Positions 43,738 through 48,367 of a stretch of DNA of 48,367 nt are shown here, piece by piece (position 1 is the first letter of the stretch; every line of letters begins with the position of its first letter). Location: the NCBI GenBank assembly GCA_025359885.1, contig JANYDG010000109.1, positions 1-48,367 on the forward strand, read 5' to 3'. The translations under genes and the position numbers were made by a program. The notes under the pieces were generated by a model. The model saw only the letters and a program-made list of their open reading frames with translations, was not told the origin of the DNA and made no database searches. This DNA is from Acidobacteriota bacterium. GTDB taxonomy: Bacteria > Acidobacteriota > Terriglobia > Terriglobales > Acidobacteriaceae.

Positions 43738-45115
43738 GTTGAACGAAACCGACATCCAGGGCTTTGTACTGCGGGGCTACAACCTGCCCTATGGCCGCTA
43801 TATCCTGCTGCGTTTTGAAAATCCAGACCGGGCGCGCGCACTCGTCAGCAAGCTGCTGCCGATCATTACAACCGGGCAGCGATGGGACAACGGCAAGCCA
43901 CAGAGCACGGTGAACATTGGCTTCACACATCGGGGATTGGCGGCTCTGGCGCTGCCGGACGCGACACTGCTTAGTTTTCCCGTCGAGTTTCAGCAGGGGA
44001 TGAAGAAGCGCGCCGACATCCTTGGCGACACTGGCTTGAATGCGCCAGCGCGTTGGGATGACGTGTGGCATGGAAATGATGTCCACGCCTGGCTGGGGAT
44101 CAACGGCCTGACAGCAACGGCGCTCGATGATTGCTGCTCCCAGCTACGATCGCTCTTTGCCGAGACACGGGGGGCAGTCGAGCTGGCTGCGCAGGATGCT
44201 GTCTCAAACATGGTCGACGGCCAGCAAACCGGCAAAGAGCACTTTGGCTATACCGATGGATTTGGGAATCCGGATTATCTGGGCATCGAGCGAAATTCAC
44301 AACCGGGCCATGGCAAGCAATTGCCCGATGGCAGTTGGGCTCCTCTGGCGACCGGCGAGTTGCTGCTCGGCTACGCAGACGAGGCTGGGGAGCTGCCGGC
44401 TGCGCCGATTCCGCATATTCTGGCAAGCAACGGGACCTTTATGGTTTACCGCAAGCTGCACCAGAATCTGGCCACGTTCCGCAGCTTTCTCGATGAGCAA
44501 TCGGCCGTCTACGGTGGGGGGCGAGAGAAGTTGGCGGCCAAGCTCATTGGTCGCTGGCGGGATGGCACTCCGCTGGAGCTTGCGCCCGATGCCCCTGACC
44601 CATCGATCGTGAAAGACCCGCAGCGCAGCACCAACTTTACCTACGGTGCAGATGGCGCAGGAACTCGGTGTCCGATTGGAGCGCACATGCGACGGGCGCA
44701 TCCACGCGATGCGTTTGGATTCAATGGGAAGCTGATTGACCGCCGCCGCATCACGCGTCGCGGCCAGACCTACGGGCGCTTTGTGCCAGAGGGAGAGCTC
44801 GCCTCAGACGCCGAGGAACGCGGAGTCGTGTTTATGGTGCTCAACGCCAACATCTCGCGGCAATTTGAGTTTGTGCAGCAGCAGTGGATCGAATATGGCA
44901 ATGATGCCAAGCAGGGCAACGACAAAGACCCGCTGATGGGCAATCACGGGGGCCACGGCAAATTTGTGGTGCAGGGAGACCGCAGTGCCACGAATCCGCC
45001 CCTGGTCTGTGCGCACCTCCCCAGCTTTGTCGAGCTTCGAGGGGGCGATTATTTCTTCATCCCCAGCATGACAGCGCTTGGGATGATCGCGATGAAACTG
45101 GTAGACCCCCGCTAG
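43730..45115 (+). CDS. DyP-type haem peroxidase
   Basis: Peroxidase that uses H2O2 to oxidise dyes, phenols or other bulky substrates. Start ATG 43730 with GGTGG upstream, overlapping the stop of the preceding gene. The 461-aa product has the DyP hallmark GxxDG as GYTDG (173-177, catalytic Asp176), the proximal haem ligand region CPIGAHMRRAHPRD (His319 or His324) and a distal Arg region DRRRITRRGQTYG, plus the C-terminal strand GGDYFFIPSMTALG. No Tat or Sec signal is present, so it is cytoplasmic unless packed in a shell; no encapsulin gene is nearby. The length and insertions fit the larger C/D-type members. It is coupled to two paralogous proteins of unknown role. Confidence 0.93.
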   Translation: MSKLNETDIQGFVLRGYNLPYGRYILLRFENPDRARALVSKLLPIITTGQRWDNGKPQSTVNIGFTHRGLAALALPDATLLSFPVEFQQGMKKRADILGDTGLNAPARWDDVWHGNDVHAWLGINGLTATALDDCCSQLRSLFAETRGAVELAAQDAVSNMVDGQQTGKEHFGYTDGFGNPDYLGIERNSQPGHGKQLPDGSWAPLATGELLLGYADEAGELPAAPIPHILASNGTFMVYRKLHQNLATFRSFLDEQSAVYGGGREKLAAKLIGRWRDGTPLELAPDAPDPSIVKDPQRSTNFTYGADGAGTRCPIGAHMRRAHPRDAFGFNGKLIDRRRITRRGQTYGRFVPEGELASDAEERGVVFMVLNANISRQFEFVQQQWIEYGNDAKQGNDKDPLMGNHGGHGKFVVQGDRSATNPPLVCAHLPSFVELRGGDYFFIPSMTALGMIAMKLVDPR

Positions 45116-45146
45116 TGATCTGCCAGCCATGCAAAATATTCGTCAG

Positions 45147-45266
45147 ACTAGAACATTTTCAGAAATACTGTGGAGTGTCCAGCTTTCGCGAGGATGGATT
45201 TTTCTTGATGAAAAACCCAGTCAGCGGTACGGCCTCTTTTTATACCATTCCTGAAAATGCTTTAGT
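45147..45266. repeat. 120-bp palindromic repeat, family 1, copy 2
   Basis: ACTAGAACATTTTCAG at the left end against CTGAAAATGCTTTAGT at the right end, 14 of 16 matching. The centre carries a diverged hairpin with ATTTTTCTTGATGAAAAA, equivalent to the central arms of the copy at 9025-9143. The length and layout match that copy, although the primary sequence has drifted. It lies about 30 bases after the DyP stop codon. Confidence 0.65.
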
Positions 45267-45333
45267 TTGGTTTTGACCTCGATCGCAATCCAGCCAAAGG
45301 GAATAAGGAAGGTCTGGATGAGATGAGGAACCG

Positions 45334-45465
45334 ATGGCGAAGGAAAATTCCGTAAAGCAAAACGAAGCGAAGTCTGAAGACGCGATGGCAGCGAAAACTC
45401 CCCAAGTCCCCTCCTCCGGGTTGAACCGCCTGGCTCCTGGCCGGCGCCTCAGAGAGTGGGCCTGA
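45334..45465 (+). CDS. Possible small protein, 43 aa
   Basis: Short frame from ATG 45334 to TGA 45463-45465, with GAGGAA four bases before the ATG. The product starts MAKENSVKQNEAKSEDAM and ends NRLAPGRRLREWA: an acidic/polar N-terminal half and a basic C-terminal half with no hydrophobic segment. No family recognised. It lies just upstream of the sigma factor on the same strand, with 142 bases between. It may be a chance frame. Confidence 0.33.
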   Translation: MAKENSVKQNEAKSEDAMAAKTPQVPSSGLNRLAPGRRLREWA

Positions 45466-45607
45466 GCGGCCATGCATGGTCCGCCGGGAAGGCACAACAT
45501 CCGGCTCAATCCTGCCGTTTGAATGCGCAGCAAGTCGTGGCCGGACCGGTGCGCATTTACTCGTAGACGGTTCGATGCATTCATGGGTTAGACTTGGAGC
45601 ACTCAAG

Positions 45608-46321
45608 GTGCCTGTGTCTGCAAATCGTCTGGCTCGAATCTGCGCCTACTCCGCCCACGCACCTGAGTGGGAGGATCTGGTGCGTCTGGTGACGCCTGGG
45701 GTGTCGCTTGCCGCAAGGCGCGTCGCTCGACTATGGGGCGAGTCAGACCCTGGCACGGTGAACGAAATCGTACAGGAAGTCTTCCTGAAACTGTGTGAGA
45801 ACGACCGCCGCGTCCTTCGCGAATTTGAAGCCCGAGGCGCTGATTCCTTTGTGAAGCTCTTGCAGGTGATCACCATCTCGGTCTGCACCGATTATTTTCG
45901 GCGCTTGCGTGCAAATAAGCGAGGCGGCATGCGGCAGTTGGAGCCCCTGGCACTGCATCTGCCGACAGAGGATCTGGCCGACGACGGCGCCGTTGAAGCG
46001 ATCGAGCGGCCCGCCCTGATTGCTCAGCTGGACGCGATTCTGTTGCGATTTCCCCGCGAAGTTACCGCGAGAGACAGGACGATGTTCTGGCTCTACTTCC
46101 GCCAGGGAATGACGGCTGAGCACATTGCGAGCATTGCCTCCATGGGCCTGAGCGCCAAGGGAGTCGAGAGCGCCTTGCTTCGCATAACACGCCTTTTGCG
46201 GGCGGCTATCCGCGGCGGCAAACTGCCGGAAACCGATGAAACCAGGAAAAATGCAACTCCGGGACAAAAAGTAAAGGGATTTCCCTCTGTTGTTGCGATA
46301 GACAATATGAAGAACAGATGA
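45608..46321 (+). CDS. ECF-type RNA polymerase sigma factor
   Basis: Alternative sigma factor. The start is set at GTG 45608 (MPVSANRLARICAYSAHAPE) because GGAG lies eight bases upstream; earlier in-frame ATGs lack ribosome sites. The 237-aa product has sigma region 2 (EWEDLVRLVTPGVSLAARRV, NEIVQEVFLKLCEN, VKLLQVITISVCTDYFRRLR) and region 4 (RDRTMFWLYFRQGMTAEHIA, LSAKGVESALLRITRLLRAA) with a helix-turn-helix typical of ECF factors, where GLSAKGVESALLR corresponds to the recognition helix. The gene overlaps the next by four bases (ATGA), a sign that the next protein controls it. Target promoters are unknown. Confidence 0.87.
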   Translation: MPVSANRLARICAYSAHAPEWEDLVRLVTPGVSLAARRVARLWGESDPGTVNEIVQEVFLKLCENDRRVLREFEARGADSFVKLLQVITISVCTDYFRRLRANKRGGMRQLEPLALHLPTEDLADDGAVEAIERPALIAQLDAILLRFPREVTARDRTMFWLYFRQGMTAEHIASIASMGLSAKGVESALLRITRLLRAAIRGGKLPETDETRKNATPGQKVKGFPSVVAIDNMKNR

Positions 46322-48367
46322 AAAACTTGACGGATTCAGGAAAACTGCGACCTTCCGACGCTGACCTGCTCCAGTTTTTGGAGAAGAATCCGATTGCAAC
46401 GGGCAAAGCTGGCAGTGGCTTCGCCGCCCCAGATGAAGAGAGCGGCCGGAACGAGCTGGGCGAGTTGCATTCGGAGCCGTTTGGGTCCACCGAATGCCCG
46501 GAGAGCAACCTTGTCCTGCTGGTTGCCAGCGCCTCGGTCGACGAAGATGAATCGCTGCGCCTGCTCTCTCACGCTGCTGAATGTGAGGCCTGCGCGGGGT
46601 TGCTGATGCAGGCACTTCACGTGATGAGCGCGCCTGCAAGCGCGGAGGAAACCGCGGCCGTTGCTGAAATGGCTGCGGCACGTGGCGAATGGCAACGGAA
46701 TCTGGCACGGGAATTGGCCTCGACGGCGAGACAGCAGAAGCCCGGTCTATTCCATCCCAGGTTCTACCGCAATTGGGGAATGGTTGCGGCCACCGTCGCA
46801 GTCGCCCTGGCAATTGGCACTGTACTGGTGTGGCAACAGAAGAGGAACACTCCCGACCGGCAGCTGGCAATCGCGTATACGCAGTCGCGCACTTTTGAGT
46901 TGCGCATTCCTGAGGCCGACTACGCCGGAATCTCAGCCAACAACCATACCCGCGGAGCCTCAGCCAGTTTTGAACCTGCGCCGCTGCTGGAAGCGCGGGC
47001 GCTCCTGGCACGGGAGCTGCAGCGTGCTCCCCTTGACCGGCACTGGCAGCAGCTGCTGGCCCGAGCCGATCTGCTCGAAGAGCGCTATGACCCAGCCATC
47101 GAGATACTCGACCGGCTGCTCGCCGAAGGCCCCGTCACTGTGGACCTGCTGGCAGACGCGGCGAGCGCTTATTTTCAGCGAGGACTGGTCTCGGGCAGCG
47201 AATTTGACCGGTCAACGGCCCTCGATTACCTGCGTCGCGCAGACTCAATCAACCCAACCGAGCCCCTGGTGCTTTTCAATGAAGCAATTGTGATGGAAGA
47301 CCGCGGGCAGATGATCAACGCGGTGGAGGTTTGGAATCGCTACCTTACCGTGGAGCGGGACCCCCAATGGGCCGCTGAAGGCAGGCGTAAACTGGCCGCC
47401 CTGGAGCAGACCCTCAATCGACTCAAACTCCATGAGGGCCGCATCGAGCAAATGTTGTCCTCTCCCGATGCAATGGAAAGGCTCGCAAACAAGAGTGCTG
47501 ACCTTGCTGCGCTGGACGAAGAGCTGACCTCTGCTCAATTGGATAAACTGCTGCTGAAAGCTTTCCCGATCATGACAAGTGGCATCCAGGAGTCAGCGGC
47601 ACGGGGCTCCCCCTGCGACGCGAGCTGCGATTCAGCCCGTAATTTACTTAAAGCACTTGCCCATTCCTTAGAGATAAAGCATCACGATTCCTGGCTAGCC
47701 GACCTGCTCTCCCTCGATCTCAATTCCATTCCTTCTCGATCGATTCAGACCTATACACAGGCTTTGCAGCGATTAGCTCAGGCAATCCGCGAGGACCAGA
47801 CGGGGGTTCCGGAGATCGGCCTTGCAATGGCCACTCGCTCTCAGTCTCTGTTTCGTAAGCTGAACCATCAAGCGATAATCAACCCGTCTTTAACCGCCGC
47901 TGCAAGGGCCGGAGAGGCGCGAGCGACAGTGGAAACCATGTTTGCCCGGCAGCGGAATGAAGATTTCAATGATTGCCGACTGCTCGCGCAGCAATTCAGA
48001 GCTTCCCCTGTGGGGCGATGGACTGAAGGCAACTATCCCTGGATCAACATCGTTGCGATGCTTACAAACAAGGTGTGCGACGATACGCCGGCGACCAGAT
48101 CAGCTCGATTGCGCCTTGGACTCGAAGCGTTACGCCTGGCGCAAAAACAGAGCTACCGTCTGCTTGTCTTTCGAACTCAACTGCGGCTTGCCGATGACGC
48201 GATGCTGGTTGGAAATGAAGAAGACGCAGAGCGATTGGCGATCACCACGGTGCACCAGCTTTTTGCAGCAGAAGCGCCACTGGTCCGCATCGTCAATACA
48301 CAAATTGAACTGCAGTACATGGAGGGTGAAACAACACGGGCCTACTCCACAGAGGCCTACCTGCGAG
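46318..48367 (+). CDS. Zinc-finger anti-sigma-like / membrane / TPR protein, C-terminus beyond the window
   Basis: Open from ATG 46318 to the window end (683 codons). It overlaps the sigma gene as ATGA. Residues 1-120 are soluble and contain SHAAECEACAGLL, an HxxxCxxC zinc motif (His85, Cys89, Cys92) as in zinc-binding anti-sigma domains. One transmembrane helix follows (WGMVAATVAVALAIGTVLVW, 153-172). After it comes FELRIPEADYAGI and TPR-like repeats (about 220-370: HWQQLLARADLLEERYDPAI, EPLVLFNEAIVMEDRGQMIN), and then a helical region to the edge. From memory, acidobacterial proteins with this ELRIPxAxYAP-TPR layout commonly end in a CHAT (caspase-like) protease domain; that part would lie outside the window, so it is a prediction only. 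The domain order suggests a membrane sensor that holds the sigma factor. Confidence 0.8.
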   Translation, partial: MKNLTDSGKLRPSDADLLQFLEKNPIATGKAGSGFAAPDEESGRNELGELHSEPFGSTECPESNLVLLVASASVDEDESLRLLSHAAECEACAGLLMQALHVMSAPASAEETAAVAEMAAARGEWQRNLARELASTARQQKPGLFHPRFYRNWGMVAATVAVALAIGTVLVWQQKRNTPDRQLAIAYTQSRTFELRIPEADYAGISANNHTRGASASFEPAPLLEARALLARELQRAPLDRHWQQLLARADLLEERYDPAIEILDRLLAEGPVTVDLLADAASAYFQRGLVSGSEFDRSTALDYLRRADSINPTEPLVLFNEAIVMEDRGQMINAVEVWNRYLTVERDPQWAAEGRRKLAALEQTLNRLKLHEGRIEQMLSSPDAMERLANKSADLAALDEELTSAQLDKLLLKAFPIMTSGIQESAARGSPCDASCDSARNLLKALAHSLEIKHHDSWLADLLSLDLNSIPSRSIQTYTQALQRLAQAIREDQTGVPEIGLAMATRSQSLFRKLNHQAIINPSLTAAARAGEARATVETMFARQRNEDFNDCRLLAQQFRASPVGRWTEGNYPWINIVAMLTNKVCDDTPATRSARLRLGLEALRLAQKQSYRLLVFRTQLRLADDAMLVGNEEDAERLAITTVHQLFAAEAPLVRIVNTQIELQYMEGETTRAYSTEAYLR

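Larger units (their letters stand above)
45116..45607. other. Intergenic stretch with a repeat and a small ORF
   Basis: Between the DyP gene and the sigma factor gene. It contains the 120-bp family 1 repeat (45147-45266) and a possible 43-codon ORF (45334-45465). Minus-strand frames across 45240-45606 have no ribosome site or family features. The sigma factor promoter should lie here; I saw no clear ECF-type motif. Confidence 0.45.

Noticed and set aside
45240..45606. Minus-strand frames of 114 codons between DyP and the sigma gene
   Set aside because: They overlap the repeat and sigma gene start and lack ribosome sites or family features.

Overview
The window looks like chromosomal DNA from a soil acidobacterium (Acidobacteriota, Terriglobia/Acidobacteriaceae-like). 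I infer this from the gene types: an Oar-like TonB-dependent receptor with an N-terminal carboxypeptidase-regulatory domain and a TPR protein downstream, a sedolisin-like S53 protein with Ig-like repeats, an ECF sigma factor coupled to a zinc-finger/TPR membrane protein, and small palindromic repeats between genes. No rRNA, tRNA, CRISPR array, phage module or intact insertion sequence was seen. GC content looks moderately high (not computed).

Left part (1-12 kb): the N-terminal three quarters or less of a catalase-peroxidase (katG, cut by the window edge), a 43-residue Glu/Arg-rich small ORF, a radical SAM/SPASM protein, then the mutagenic translesion cassette imuA-imuB-dnaE2 with overlapping genes and a 20-bp palindrome over its promoter/RBS. 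Nicotinate phosphoribosyltransferase (pncB) and a secreted GH5 glycosidase follow on the minus strand.

Middle (12-28.5 kb): an ABC exporter pair; a membrane Fe-S oxidoreductase plus etfB-etfA, which look like one ETF:quinone electron-transfer unit split by an oppositely oriented PIN-like gene; a five-gene minus-strand membrane-stress operon (XRE regulator, NfeD-like, flotillin, small membrane coiled-coil protein, PspA) preceded by a perfect 15-bp inverted repeat; an S53-family protein whose catalytic triad seems lost; and a GNAT acetyltransferase.

Right part (28.9-48.4 kb): a bifunctional RelA/SpoT homologue that may be translated from a leaderless mRNA, a small cytochrome c, an RlmI-like rRNA methyltransferase, ethanolamine ammonia-lyase (eutBC) with no microcompartment genes, the TPR/TonB-receptor pair, a 1.4-kb gene-poor stretch with nested hairpins, a three-gene unit of two tandem paralogues of an unrecognised family plus a DyP-type peroxidase, and an ECF sigma factor translationally coupled to a zinc-finger/TM/TPR protein that runs off the window.

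Two families of about 120-bp intergenic palindromic repeats were found by eye. Members sit at gene 3' ends, and in three cases the end of the repeat supplies or overlaps the stop codon of the adjacent gene. The best candidates for something undescribed are the paralogue pair plus DyP unit and the sigma/zinc-finger/TPR unit at the right edge.
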